From: Herminiimonas arsenicoxydans
GTDB taxonomy: Bacteria > Pseudomonadota > Gammaproteobacteria > Burkholderiales > Burkholderiaceae_D
Direction of reading: 5' to 3'
NCBI GenBank assembly: GCA_000026125.1
Contig: CU207211.1
Coordinates: 992,001-1,056,000 of the forward strand
Length of the DNA: 64,000 nucleotides
Positions 49,074-57,722 of the stretch are shown here, piece by piece. A model generated the notes under the pieces. That model was not told the origin of the DNA. It saw nothing but the letters and a program-made list of their open reading frames with translations, and searched no databases. A program made the position numbers and the translations under genes. How positions within the stretch are numbered: the stretch's first letter is position 1; the number at the start of each line of letters is the position of its first letter.

Positions 49074-50432
49074 ATGACTGATCCACATACCGTTACCACC
49101 CTTGCTGAGCCGTTGATCCAGATCGGCATGTCGCTGCCGGAAATAAAATGGCCGTATCTGGTCAGTCTGACGCGCCTGAGCCTGGCGCTGGCGCTGGGCT
49201 TGCTGATCGGTCTGGAGCGCGAGCGGCGCGGCAAGGAAGCCGGCTTGCGGACATTTTCCCTGATCGCGCTGCTCGGCGCGATGGGCGGAACGCTGGGCGA
49301 TAACTACGCCTATCTGATTCTTTTTCTGACCGGCATCCTGACCGTCTTCCTGAATGTCCAGCGCCTGCGTACCAATGACAGCAGCGAACTGACCACATCG
49401 GCGGCGATGTTGATCACTTGCGTGGCGGGTATTTTATGCGGCAAAGGCCATACGGCCACACCGGCATCCATCATTGTGATTGTTACTGCACTGCTGGCCT
49501 GGAAAGACAGGCTGACCGGTTTCAGTCTCGGGCTGACCGAAAACGAAATGCGCTCCGCGCTGTTGCTGGCAATTCTTGCGATCGTCATTTATCCGGCCTT
49601 GCCGACCGGCTCCATCGGCCCGTGGAATCTGATCGAGCCGCGTGGCGCCTGGGTGACGGTGATACTGATCGCCGGTATTGGCTTCGTCAACTATGTGCTG
49701 TGGAAGATGTATGGCACGCGCGGCATTGTGATGGCCGGTTTTCTCGGTGGCCTGGTCAACAGCAGTGTGACGGTCAGCGAACTGGCATCGCGTGCGAAGG
49801 ACAATCAGCGCGATACGGTCAGTGCCGCCTATCGCGGGATTTTGCTGGCGACAGCGGCGATGATTATTCGTAATGGTGCACTGCTGTTGATACTCGCGCC
49901 AAGTGCAGCGCTGACCGCCACGATCCCGTTTGCACTGATGCTGCTGATTAATGCAGGCTGGTTTTTCTTCGATGCCAATGCACGGCAGAAAGCGACAGGA
50001 GATAGCTCTCAACCGGTCGATCTGCCATTGCCGTTTGCGCTTGGTGCTGCATTGAAATACGGTCTTTTATTTCTGATTTTGCATATCGCCGGTGTGATTG
50101 CCCAGCAAAGCATGGGTGAAGGGGGCTTCTACGCAGTGAGCCTGATAGGCGGTGTGGTATCCAGCGCCAGTGCAGTGGCGGCTGCCGCCAGCCTGCTCAC
50201 CGGTGGTTCGATACCGGCCCACGTTGCGTCAACCGGAGCAGTGATTGCATCACTGGCGAGTGTATTGATCAACCTGCCGCTGGTACTGCGTGCGCATAAT
50301 CGGGCGCTGACATTCAGACTGACGATCGCGATGATGTCGATTTCGGTGGTGGGAATAATGGGAGCCTTTCTTGCCAAACCACTGCTTTCATTTGTAATGG
50401 CAGAATTCCCGGTGTTGTTGCAGTTCAATTAA
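49074..50432 (+). CDS. MgtC/SapB and DUF4010 membrane protein
   Basis: The 452-residue inner-membrane protein joins an N-terminal MgtC/SapB-like domain to a C-terminal DUF4010 domain. The former shows in LTRLSLALALGLLIGLERER and GLRTFSLIALLGAMGG. About twelve hydrophobic helices are seen. The family role is not known; MgtC relatives affect magnesium homeostasis and F-type ATPase, but the DUF4010 type need not share this. I chose ATG 49074 (MTDPHTV), as a longer start at 49035 adds a weak N-terminus. Confidence 0.87.
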   Translation: MTDPHTVTTLAEPLIQIGMSLPEIKWPYLVSLTRLSLALALGLLIGLERERRGKEAGLRTFSLIALLGAMGGTLGDNYAYLILFLTGILTVFLNVQRLRTNDSSELTTSAAMLITCVAGILCGKGHTATPASIIVIVTALLAWKDRLTGFSLGLTENEMRSALLLAILAIVIYPALPTGSIGPWNLIEPRGAWVTVILIAGIGFVNYVLWKMYGTRGIVMAGFLGGLVNSSVTVSELASRAKDNQRDTVSAAYRGILLATAAMIIRNGALLLILAPSAALTATIPFALMLLINAGWFFFDANARQKATGDSSQPVDLPLPFALGAALKYGLLFLILHIAGVIAQQSMGEGGFYAVSLIGGVVSSASAVAAAASLLTGGSIPAHVASTGAVIASLASVLINLPLVLRAHNRALTFRLTIAMMSISVVGIMGAFLAKPLLSFVMAEFPVLLQFN

Positions 50433-50785
50433 ACGCATACAGTTGCGTGGTGAGTAGTAATACATCGTTATATGTGTTTGCAGCTATATAAATAATAAAT
50501 CGGTCGTTTGGAGTTTTATTGTTGAGCATTATAATTTTTATGTCTCCTCCAACTGATCAAATATTGGATTCAGCCCGCTGCCGCAAGGAAGCGGGCTTTT
50601 TTTTTTGCTCGGCTTGGCAGCGCTTGTTGCAATGAGGTAAAAGTGCCGGATAGTGAAAATGGCTGGGATGGAGGGTTGCTACTTTGTCAGTGTGATCTCA
50701 CAAGCGAATGGGAATAGCGCTGATTTTTTTTGCATCATGATGCTGCCATGATCAAAGCTCGGAATCTTGATTAGGGGGAAAACCC
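50433..50785. other. Intergenic region before the Crp/Fnr gene
   Basis: The gap of about 350 bases is AT-rich at its left end and holds the terminator at 50572-50606. Its right part should hold the promoter of the regulator gene. No gene is seen. Confidence 0.5.
50572..50606 (+). terminator. Rho-independent terminator
   Basis: AGCCCGCT and AGCGGGCT (50572-50579, 50590-50597) form an 8-bp stem followed by about ten T. It lies 140 bases after the DUF4010 gene. Confidence 0.85.
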
Positions 50786-51643
50786 ATGGCACATGTCACA
50801 AATGTTCGCATCCGGTCTGCTGGTCATCATGTCATTGCTTCCAACGCCATTGCAGCGTTGCAGGCAAAAGACAAAAAAGTTGCGCACGAAGTGCTTGGCT
50901 CCCGCTCTATCGCCCCTAAGGCGCTGGCGGGATTGCATGGACATAGCCCTAAACACAATAGTTTGCTCGCAGGCTTGCCTGCAGCAGATTATGAGCGCTT
51001 GTTGCCGCATCTCGAATTCGTTGAAATGCCTTTCGGCACCACGATTTGCGAGGCTGGCGAACAGATGCAATACGCGTATTTTCTCACTGGCAGCATTGTT
51101 TCGCTGCTATATGAAACAGCGGACGGCGCATCGTCGGAAACCGCGGTGATAGGTTACGAAGGCATGGTAGGCGTAGATATCGTGATGGGTGGCGGTGCAT
51201 CGCTTAATCGCGCATTCATCAAAAGCGCCGGTTACGCATTTCGCATCAAGGCTGCGGTGCTGAAGGAAGAGTTTGCACGCGGCGGAGCCTTGCAAAGCCT
51301 GCTGTTGCGTTTTACCCAGGCCTTGTTCACGCAAATGGCGCACACGGTCGCATGTAATCGTCATCACACTATCGGCCAGCAATTGTGTCGCTGGTTGTTG
51401 TTGAGTCTGGATCGTCTGCCATCTAACAAAATCAGCATGACGCAGGACTTGATCGCCAATATGCTGGGTGTGCGGCGAGAAAGCGTCACGGAAGCGGCAA
51501 GAAAATTGCAGGACGAAGGCTTGATTCACTACAGTCGCGGACAAATCACGGTGGTGGATCGTAGTGGTCTCGAAGCGCAGATTTTTGAGTGTTACACCCG
51601 CTTGTCGAAGGAATACGAAGGCTTGCTGGTTGCGCATCGCTGA
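50786..51643 (+). CDS. Crp/Fnr-family transcription regulator
   Basis: The 285-residue protein has a cyclic-nucleotide-binding fold (about residues 60-180, LLPHLEFVEMPFGTTICEAG in parts) and a C-terminal winged helix (about 205-265) with the recognition region SMTQDLIANMLGVRRESVTE. It lacks the cysteine set of FNR. The N-terminal 50 residues are extra compared with Crp, and hydrophilic. Many relatives with this effector domain in betaproteobacteria have no known ligand. A purine-rich GGGGGAAAA precedes the ATG. The gene stands alone. Confidence 0.88.
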   Translation: MAHVTNVRIRSAGHHVIASNAIAALQAKDKKVAHEVLGSRSIAPKALAGLHGHSPKHNSLLAGLPAADYERLLPHLEFVEMPFGTTICEAGEQMQYAYFLTGSIVSLLYETADGASSETAVIGYEGMVGVDIVMGGGASLNRAFIKSAGYAFRIKAAVLKEEFARGGALQSLLLRFTQALFTQMAHTVACNRHHTIGQQLCRWLLLSLDRLPSNKISMTQDLIANMLGVRRESVTEAARKLQDEGLIHYSRGQITVVDRSGLEAQIFECYTRLSKEYEGLLVAHR

Positions 51644-51667
51644 TCCGTCTTCGCCGTCTTGAAAATG

Positions 51668-51700
51668 AAAAAGCCGCTGATCATTTCAGCGGCTTTTTTT
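51668..51700. terminator. Bidirectional terminator between the Crp/Fnr gene and leuA
   Basis: AAAAAGCCGCTGA with a short TCAT loop and TCAGCGGCTTTTTTT form a strong hairpin with T runs on both strands. Confidence 0.9.
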
Positions 51701-51721
51701 TTCATGTGGCGCGAGAGATTA

Positions 51722-53383
51722 CTAGGCGGCTAAGGCAATGTCGCGATTGACTGCGCTCAATACGGCGCGCAGCGAAGCGGTCACGATGTTGCCGTCTATA
51801 CCGACGCCAAAGCGGGTGCTTCCATTATTCACGCGCAGTTCGACATAGCTGGCGGCATTGGCATTGGCGCCGGCACCGATTGCATGTTCGTGAAAGTCCA
51901 TCAGCCTGATATCCATGCCCAATGCATTGATGAAGGCGTCGATAGGCCCGTTGCCTGCACCCTGCAATGTGACCGGTTTGCCGTCCTTCTCCAGTTCGAC
52001 CCGGATGCGTACTTCGGCGTTGCCCTGTGATTCATCAATATGGTGGCTGCGATATTGATAAGGCGTCACGGCATTCAAATACTCATTGTTGAAAATCGTG
52101 TGGATATCGTTGGCCGCCACTTCGCCGCCGGTCTCGTCGGTGATGCGCTGCACGGCACGGCTGAATTCGATTTGCAGGCGGCGCGGCAATACCAGGCCGT
52201 ATTCCTGTTCCAGCAAATAAGTCATGCCGCCTTTGCCCGACTGGCTGTTGACGCGAATGACCGCATCGTAGCTGCGCCCCAGATCGGCCGGATCGACGGG
52301 CATGTACGGCACTTCCCAGATCGCGTCAGGCTGCTGCTGGGCAAAACCCTTCTTGATGGCATCCTGATGCGAACCGGAGAATGCGGTGTAGACCAGATCG
52401 CCGACATACGGATGGCGCGGATGTACAGGAATCTGGTTGCATTCCTCCACGCATTGACGGACTGCATCGATATCCGAAAAATCAAGTCCGGGGCTGATGC
52501 CTTGTGAGTAAAGATTCAGGGCCAGTGTGACCAGATCGACGTTGCCGGTGCGTTCGCCATTGCCGAACAGGCAGCCTTCGACACGATCGGCGCCTGCCAT
52601 CACAGCCAGTTCCGCCGCCGCTACCGCGCAGCCCCTGTCGTTGTGCGGATGCACGCTGATCAGGATGGAGTCGCGGCGTGCGAGATTGCGATGCATCCAT
52701 TCGACCTGATCGGCATACACATTGGGTGTGCTGGCTTCCACCGTGCCGGGCAGATTGAAGATCATCTTGCGTTCCGGTGTCGGTTGCCAGGTGGCAGAAA
52801 CCGCATCGCATATTTCCTTGGAAAATTCGAGCTCGGTCATGCTGAATGCTTCCGGCGAATACTGGAATACCCATTCCGTTTCCGGATGCGCATCGGTCAG
52901 TTCGCGTACCAGTTTGGCACCGGCCACAGCCAAGGCCTTCACCTCGTCGCGCGACATATTGAAGACGATGCGACGGAACGCAGGGGCAGTGGCGTTATAC
53001 AGATGAATGATGGCGCGGCGAGCACCGACTACCGATTCGACGGTGCGGCGGATCAGGTCTTCGCGTGCCGGCGTCAGCACTTCGATCGTCACGTCGTCAG
53101 GAATGCGCTTTTCTTCTATCAGGCGTCGGACGAAATCAAAATCGGTTTGCGATGCGGAGGGGAAGGCGACTTCGATTTCCTTCAAGCCTATCTTCACCAG
53201 CATGTCGAAAAAACGCAGTTTCTTGTCGTGGTTCATCGGCTCGATCAGCGACTGATTGCCGTCGCGCAGATCGGTGCTCATCCAGATCGGTGCCTTGCTG
53301 ATGACTTGATTCGGCCAATTGCGGTCGGTGAGACGCACGGGTGGGAAGGCGCGGTATTTCTGTTCCGGGTTGGACAACATCAT
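51722..53383 (-). CDS. leuA: 2-isopropylmalate synthase
   Basis: LeuA condenses acetyl-CoA with 2-oxoisovalerate, the first step of leucine synthesis. The 553-residue protein is of the longer LeuA2 type. The HMGL-like catalytic domain has [36 protein letters not shown] in parts and [13 protein letters not shown]. The C-terminal regulatory domain ([13 protein letters not shown] [16 protein letters not shown]) should bind leucine for feedback inhibition. I chose ATG 53383 (or the adjacent 53380), since an AAGGA lies just upstream. The frame extends to 53449 but nothing there resembles LeuA. The upstream DNA holds two leucine-rich peptide frames and a promoter. Confidence 0.95.
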   Translation of the reverse strand: MMLSNPEQKYRAFPPVRLTDRNWPNQVISKAPIWMSTDLRDGNQSLIEPMNHDKKLRFFDMLVKIGLKEIEVAFPSASQTDFDFVRRLIEEKRIPDDVTIEVLTPAREDLIRRTVESVVGARRAIIHLYNATAPAFRRIVFNMSRDEVKALAVAGAKLVRELTDAHPETEWVFQYSPEAFSMTELEFSKEICDAVSATWQPTPERKMIFNLPGTVEASTPNVYADQVEWMHRNLARRDSILISVHPHNDRGCAVAAAELAVMAGADRVEGCLFGNGERTGNVDLVTLALNLYSQGISPGLDFSDIDAVRQCVEECNQIPVHPRHPYVGDLVYTAFSGSHQDAIKKGFAQQQPDAIWEVPYMPVDPADLGRSYDAVIRVNSQSGKGGMTYLLEQEYGLVLPRRLQIEFSRAVQRITDETGGEVAANDIHTIFNNEYLNAVTPYQYRSHHIDESQGNAEVRIRVELEKDGKPVTLQGAGNGPIDAFINALGMDIRLMDFHEHAIGAGANANAASYVELRVNNGSTRFGVGIDGNIVTASLRAVLSAVNRDIALAA

Positions 53384-53455
53384 GATGGTTTTTCCTTGCT
53401 TGCTGAATAGGGGAGATTCGGTGTGGCGGAAGGCTACCTGACTTGCCACGCAACG

Positions 53456-53560
53456 CTAGGCCAGATAACCGATCGGTAGCAGTAGCAGAGCGCGAGCATG
53501 GGCGATCGCGGCGGACAATACGCCGGCGTTCAATGTTGCAGGAATGGCCTTGATATGCAT
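53456..53560 (-). CDS. Putative leuA leader peptide 2 (34 residues, Leu-rich end)
   Basis: The frame starts with ATG at 53560 and ends with TAG at 53456-53458, 72 bases before leuA. The last part reads ARALLLLPIGYLA, with four consecutive Leu codons (CTG CTA CTG CTA) near the stop. Such runs just before a stop are the hallmark of leucine attenuator peptides. A weak AAGG lies before the ATG. It overlaps no other gene. Confidence 0.6.
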   Translation of the reverse strand: MHIKAIPATLNAGVLSAAIAHARALLLLPIGYLA

Positions 53561-53633
53561 TTTCTGGGTGAAACCTTGGTTTGGATAGTGCGCCGGTAGA
53601 CAGGGAGCCGGCAGGAACAGCAGTGCGCGACGA

Positions 53634-53720
53634 TCAGTTTAGTCGTAGCGATAGCAGTAGCGCTGCTAGCAGGGAGCCGGCAGCGTACGAAATGCGGGAA
53701 TGAAATGGCGTAGCAGTCAT
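53634..53720 (-). CDS. Putative leuA leader peptide 1 (28 residues, Leu-rich end)
   Basis: ATG at 53720 and TGA at 53634-53636 enclose a peptide whose end reads GSLLAALLLSLRLN. Seven of its last twelve codons are Leu, and five of those seven are CTA, which is rare in this GC-rich DNA. The ATG falls about seven bases after the predicted -10 box, so the peptide may be translated from a leaderless or near-leaderless transcript. Confidence 0.6.
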   Translation of the reverse strand: MTATPFHSRISYAAGSLLAALLLSLRLN

Positions 53721-53726
53721 GCAGCT

Positions 53727-53756
53727 ACTTTAGGCGATGGCGGCGACGCTTGTCAA
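53727..53756 (-). promoter_or_regulatory. Probable sigma-70 promoter of the leuA leader
   Basis: On the minus strand a perfect TTGACA (53756-53751) and TAAAGT (53732-53727, four of six matches) are separated by 18 bases. Transcription would start close to 53720, the ATG of leader peptide 1. Confidence 0.6.
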
Positions 53757-54041
53757 GTTTCGGCCATATGGATATCGGGCTTGTTCAGGCCTCAGCGTAT
53801 CAATATACAAACATTTGTTCTCTCATCGTCCTTGATTCATGCGCCAGCGGTGTTGATTTTTTGGCATATCCGGCCGCGTTATTGGGTGCATATCGGGCTC
53901 CGCATGCAAATGGCAGCGCCAAAAATGCCGCCAAGGGCGGAGCCTGTGCAATATATCCGCTCCAAGTGGGCAATTCTTGCCTAATCCCGGGCTGAAGGGC
54001 GCGCAAATCCTTTAAAATAGCGACCTACTTCTGGATTACTC
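53757..54041. other. Divergent region between leuA and ribBA
   Basis: This holds the ribBA promoter. I looked for the conserved FMN riboswitch core upstream of ribBA and do not see it. A TTTAAAATAG about 30 bases before the ATG may be a -10 box. No gene is seen. Confidence 0.45.
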
Positions 54042-55154
54042 ATGTCTATTTCAACTACTCAAGAAATCGTTGCAGAATTGCGTGCCGGCCGTATGGTCAT
54101 ACTGGTCGATGAAGAGGATCGTGAAAACGAAGGCGATCTGGTACTGGCGGCCGAGTTCGTGACGCCGGAAGCCATCAATTTCATGGCCAAATTCGGTCGC
54201 GGCCTGGTCTGCCTGACGCTGACGGAAGAGCATTGCGATCAGCTTGCGCTGTCGATGATGACGTCGCGTAACGGTACCTCGTACGGTACCAATTTCACTG
54301 TGTCGATAGAAGCGGCAGAGGGCGTGACGACCGGCATTTCTGCCGCCGACCGCGCCAAGACCATACAAGTTGCGGTGGCCAGGAACGCCAAGCCATCCGA
54401 CATCGTGCAGCCTGGTCACATCTTCCCGTTGAAGGCGCAAAAGGGCGGCGTCCTGATGCGCGCCGGTCATACCGAAGCCGGCTGTGATTTTGCAGAACTG
54501 GCCGGTTTGGTGCCGGCCGCCGTGATCTGCGAAATCATGAAGGATGACGGCACCATGGCGCGTCTGCCGGATTTGATCGAATTTGCAAAAGAACATGATT
54601 TGAAGATAGGCACCATTGCCGACCTGATTCACTATCGCAGCCAGCACGAAAGCATTGTCGATCGCGTGGACGAGCGCACGATGGAAACGGTGTACGGCAC
54701 CTTCCACGCCGTGTTGTATCGCGACAAGCCTAGTGGTGGCGCACATCTGGCGCTGGTGCATGGCGATATTGCGCCGGATCAGGAAACGCTGGTGCGTGTG
54801 CATCAACCGGTTTCCATACTCGATTTGCTGGACACGCGCGCCACGACGCATTCATGGAACATGGCGTCGGCGATTGCAGCCATCAGGCAGGTCGAGCGCG
54901 GTGTGATGGTGCTGCTCAATTGCGAAGAGTCGGCCGAAGAATTGTTTTCGCAGTTTGCGGCGCTGACGCATCCGGATACGCGTCCGCAGCAGCGCGCGGC
55001 GCGCATGGATTTGCGTAACTACGGTATCGGCGCCCAAATTCTGAAAGACCTGTCGGTCGGCAAAATGAAACTGCTCGCCAATCCGCGCAAAATGCCGTCG
55101 ATGACGGGTTTCAATCTGGAAGTAACCGGATATCGGGCGACGCCGGAAAGCTGA
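54042..55154 (+). CDS. ribB: 3,4-dihydroxy-2-butanone 4-phosphate synthase with degenerate GTP cyclohydrolase II domain
   Basis: The N-terminal domain (about residues 1-200) makes dihydroxybutanone phosphate from ribulose 5-phosphate. It has the acidic motif [17 protein letters not shown] and the histidine region [10 protein letters not shown]. The C-terminal part (about 205-365) is like GTP cyclohydrolase II ([35 protein letters not shown]), but the cysteine cluster that binds zinc is missing: the stretch after [15 protein letters not shown] has no Cys. It should therefore supply only the butanone branch of riboflavin synthesis, and is often annotated ribBA. It leads the ribB-ribH-nusB group. 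Confidence 0.92.
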   Translation: MSISTTQEIVAELRAGRMVILVDEEDRENEGDLVLAAEFVTPEAINFMAKFGRGLVCLTLTEEHCDQLALSMMTSRNGTSYGTNFTVSIEAAEGVTTGISAADRAKTIQVAVARNAKPSDIVQPGHIFPLKAQKGGVLMRAGHTEAGCDFAELAGLVPAAVICEIMKDDGTMARLPDLIEFAKEHDLKIGTIADLIHYRSQHESIVDRVDERTMETVYGTFHAVLYRDKPSGGAHLALVHGDIAPDQETLVRVHQPVSILDLLDTRATTHSWNMASAIAAIRQVERGVMVLLNCEESAEELFSQFAALTHPDTRPQQRAARMDLRNYGIGAQILKDLSVGKMKLLANPRKMPSMTGFNLEVTGYRATPES

Positions 55155-55251
55155 GCGTTCGTTCAAATTTTTCGCCTTGAGCAATCAGCTGGCAGATACT
55201 GCTTTTAAATAAAATCAATGTAGAGCGCGCTTGGCGCATAAGGGAAATACC

Positions 55252-55752
55252 ATGACAGTTGGAACCTATGAAATGAATCTGGCAGGCGAAGGTTTGCGCA
55301 TCGGCATCGTGCAGGCGCGTTTCAACCAGGATGTCTGCCACGGCCTGCTATCGGCCTGTCTGGCCGAGTTGAAGCATCTGGGTGTGGTCGATGAGGATAT
55401 CCTGCACGTGACGGTTCCGGGCGCACTGGAAATTCCGCTGGCCTTGCGCAAGATGGCGGAAACCCTGCAATTCGATGCACTGATCGCGATCGGCGCAGTG
55501 ATCCGCGGCGAGACTTATCATTTTGAACTGGTATCGAATGAATCCGGCGCCGGCATTACGCGTGTCGGGCTCGACTTCGGTCTGCCGATTGCCAATGCCG
55601 TATTGACCACCGACACCGATGAACAGGCTGAAGTGCGGATGGAGGAGAAGGGGACCGATGCGGCACGCGTCGCGGTTGAGATGGCGAATCTGACGATCGC
55701 GCTGGAAGATCTGGCCGATGCCGGTGATGACGCAGACGACGAAGACGATTAA
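55252..55752 (+). CDS. ribH: Lumazine synthase (RibH)
   Basis: RibH joins dihydroxybutanone phosphate with the pyrimidine intermediate to form lumazine. The 166-residue protein has [13 protein letters not shown], the phosphate/anion region [13 protein letters not shown], and [19 protein letters not shown] in parts with the catalytic histidine. A very acidic tail (DADDEDD) ends it. AAGGGA precedes the ATG at 55252. It follows ribB by about 100 bases. Confidence 0.96.
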   Translation: MTVGTYEMNLAGEGLRIGIVQARFNQDVCHGLLSACLAELKHLGVVDEDILHVTVPGALEIPLALRKMAETLQFDALIAIGAVIRGETYHFELVSNESGAGITRVGLDFGLPIANAVLTTDTDEQAEVRMEEKGTDAARVAVEMANLTIALEDLADAGDDADDEDD

Positions 55753-55762
55753 GCACAGGTAT

Positions 55763-55791
55763 CGCCGGCCTGATTGCGGCCGGTGTTTTTT
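55763..55791 (+). terminator. Rho-independent terminator between ribH and nusB
   Basis: CGCCGGCC/GGCCGGTG (8-bp stem with one wobble) and a seven-base loop are followed by six T. It may only partly block transcription into nusB. Confidence 0.75.
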
Positions 55792-55848
55792 AACTTGTTT
55801 TTTTAATTTTTATGCGCGCTTTGAAAAGAAGTACGCTGTTTGTGAGCC

Positions 55849-56319
55849 ATGACCCAAAAAACCGACCACGCCAATCCGAGCAAAAACCGTACGCCGCGTC
55901 ATCGCGCGCGCGAATTTGCCTTGCAGGGCCTGTATCAATGGCTGTTGAATAATGAAGATGTGCGCACGATAGAAAACCATATCCGTCAGGCCCATGGTTT
56001 CGACAAGGCCGATGCCGAGCATTTCGATGCGCTGCTGTACGGCACCGTCAAGCAGGTCGGCGAGTTGCGAGCCGGCCTGGCGCCGCTGATCGACAGAGAA
56101 ATTTCTGCACTGTCGCCGGTGGAACATGCTGCTTTGCTGATCGGCGCTTTCGAGCTGAAAAACCATATCGAGATTCCGTACAAGGTCGTCATCAACGAAG
56201 CAGTCGAATTGACCAAATCGTTTGGCGGCATAGACGGTCACAAGTACGTCAATGGTGTGCTGGACAAGTTTGCCGCAGGCGTGCGCGAACCGGAAATCAG
56301 CGCCGGTCGCAAGGGCTGA
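55849..56319 (+). CDS. nusB: Transcription antitermination protein NusB
   Basis: NusB, with NusE (S10), binds boxA on rRNA transcripts. The 156-residue protein has the basic start [20 protein letters not shown], and [20 protein letters not shown] in parts and the ending [20 protein letters not shown]. The all-helical fold is intact. It follows ribH, the usual order. Confidence 0.96.
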   Translation: MTQKTDHANPSKNRTPRHRAREFALQGLYQWLLNNEDVRTIENHIRQAHGFDKADAEHFDALLYGTVKQVGELRAGLAPLIDREISALSPVEHAALLIGAFELKNHIEIPYKVVINEAVELTKSFGGIDGHKYVNGVLDKFAAGVREPEISAGRKG

Positions 56320-56448
56320 GTTACTCTTTTTCCGCATCTTTCCTGTTGAGGAAATGAGCAGCAATTATTACATCGCCGCCACCTTGTTCCGCTTGCATCA
56401 GGCTTCGCCTGATACGGATCAGGTGGCGGTTTTCAATGGGGGATTCCC

Positions 56449-57630
56449 TTGTCTTCGCATCTGACTCAACTCGCCTCCCGTCTGGATAACATCGCGCCTT
56501 TTCATGTCATGGAGCTGGCCAAGATGGCAGCCGAGCTGGAACGCCAAGGGCGTCACATCATACACATGGGCATAGGCGAGCCGGATTTTACCGCTGCGCC
56601 ATCGGTGCTGGCCGCCGCTGCGCAAGCGATGGCCGACGGCAGGATGCAATACACGTCGGCTACCGGTTTGCCGGAGCTGCGTGCTGCGATCGCCGCGCAT
56701 TATCGTGACATGTATGGCGTTGACGTTGCTCCTTCACGCATCATCATAACGGCCGGTGCCTCGGGCGCATTATTGCTGGCTTGCGCTGCGCTGGTGGAGA
56801 AGGGCGCGGAAGTGCTGATGTCCGATCCATCGTACCCGTGCAACCGGCATTTCGTCGCCGCTTTCGATGGCAGCGCGAAGATGATAGCCAGCGGGCCCGA
56901 GCACAGGTTTCAGCTATCGGCTGACATGGTGCAGCAAAACTGGGGCGAGCAAACGCGGGGCGTGCTGCTGGCTTCACCATCGAATCCGACCGGCACCTCG
57001 ATAGACGAGGACGAATTGCGCAAAATTGTCGAGGTCGTGCGGGGTAAGCAGGGTTTCACCATCGTCGACGAGATTTATCACGGCTTGCGTTATGACGCGG
57101 CACCGTTTTCCGCACTGTCGCTGGGCGACGATGTGATCGTGATTAACAGTTTTTCCAAATATTTCAATATGACAGGCTGGCGTCTTGGCTGGCTGGTGGT
57201 GCCGGAGACTCTGGTGCCGCCTATCGAAAAACTGGCGCAAAACCTCTTCATTTGCGCTTCCAGTCTGGCACAGCACGCTGGACTGGCCTGTTTTGCACCG
57301 GCAGCAATGACGGTGTACGAAGCACGCAAGGCGGAATTCAAGCGCCGTCGCGACTATATAGTGCCGGCACTGGAAGAGCTGGGATTTAAAGTGCCGGTAA
57401 TGCCAGACGGCGCATTTTATGTCTATGCCGATTGCAGCGCCTTGTCGGATGATGCGGACGAGTTGACGATTGCGATGCTGAATGAAGCGGGTGTGGTCAT
57501 GGTGCCAGGGCTGGATTTCGGGCCCTCTACCGCGCATCGCTATGTGCGCATCTCGTATGCAACTTCGATGGAGAATTTGCAGGAAGCGATCGCGCGGCTG
57601 CGAATTTTTTTGAGCGGGCGTACACAGTAG
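56449..57630 (+). CDS. Pyridoxal-phosphate aminotransferase, class I/II
   Basis: The 393-residue protein is a fold-type I aminotransferase. The start has ARLDN-like SRLDNIAPFHVMEL. It has MGIGEPDFTAAP, the cofactor-contact motif SPSNPTGTSIDE, the aspartate in VDEIYHGL and the PLP lysine in NSFSKYFNMTGWRLGW. The family includes aspartate/tyrosine-type and other amino-acid transaminases; I cannot assign the substrate. The start is a TTG at 56449 after GGGGGA. It is not part of the nusB unit by any visible overlap. Confidence 0.88.
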   Translation: MSSHLTQLASRLDNIAPFHVMELAKMAAELERQGRHIIHMGIGEPDFTAAPSVLAAAAQAMADGRMQYTSATGLPELRAAIAAHYRDMYGVDVAPSRIIITAGASGALLLACAALVEKGAEVLMSDPSYPCNRHFVAAFDGSAKMIASGPEHRFQLSADMVQQNWGEQTRGVLLASPSNPTGTSIDEDELRKIVEVVRGKQGFTIVDEIYHGLRYDAAPFSALSLGDDVIVINSFSKYFNMTGWRLGWLVVPETLVPPIEKLAQNLFICASSLAQHAGLACFAPAAMTVYEARKAEFKRRRDYIVPALEELGFKVPVMPDGAFYVYADCSALSDDADELTIAMLNEAGVVMVPGLDFGPSTAHRYVRISYATSMENLQEAIARLRIFLSGRTQ

Positions 57631-57681
57631 TGTGCATTGCTGCTGGCGCGTACAGGACGGGTTGGTTCTGGGAAGGTGAAT

Positions 57682-57709
57682 AAAAAAGGAGCCGAGGGCT
57701 CCTTTTTTA
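57682..57709. terminator. Bidirectional terminator
   Basis: AAAAAAGGAGCC, loop GAG, GGCTCCTTTTTT form a 12-bp stem between the aminotransferase and the convergent transglycosylase. Confidence 0.9.
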
Positions 57710-57722
57710 TTCTGCTGACTTA

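Noticed and set aside
53384..53449. N-terminal extension of LeuA up to 53449
   Set aside because: The added 22 residues do not look like LeuA, and the better ribosome-binding site lies just before 53383.
53757..54041. Possible FMN riboswitch upstream of ribBA
   Set aside because: The conserved RFN blocks (such as GGGGCAGGG and the ACCGGCGGT region) are not found in this gap.
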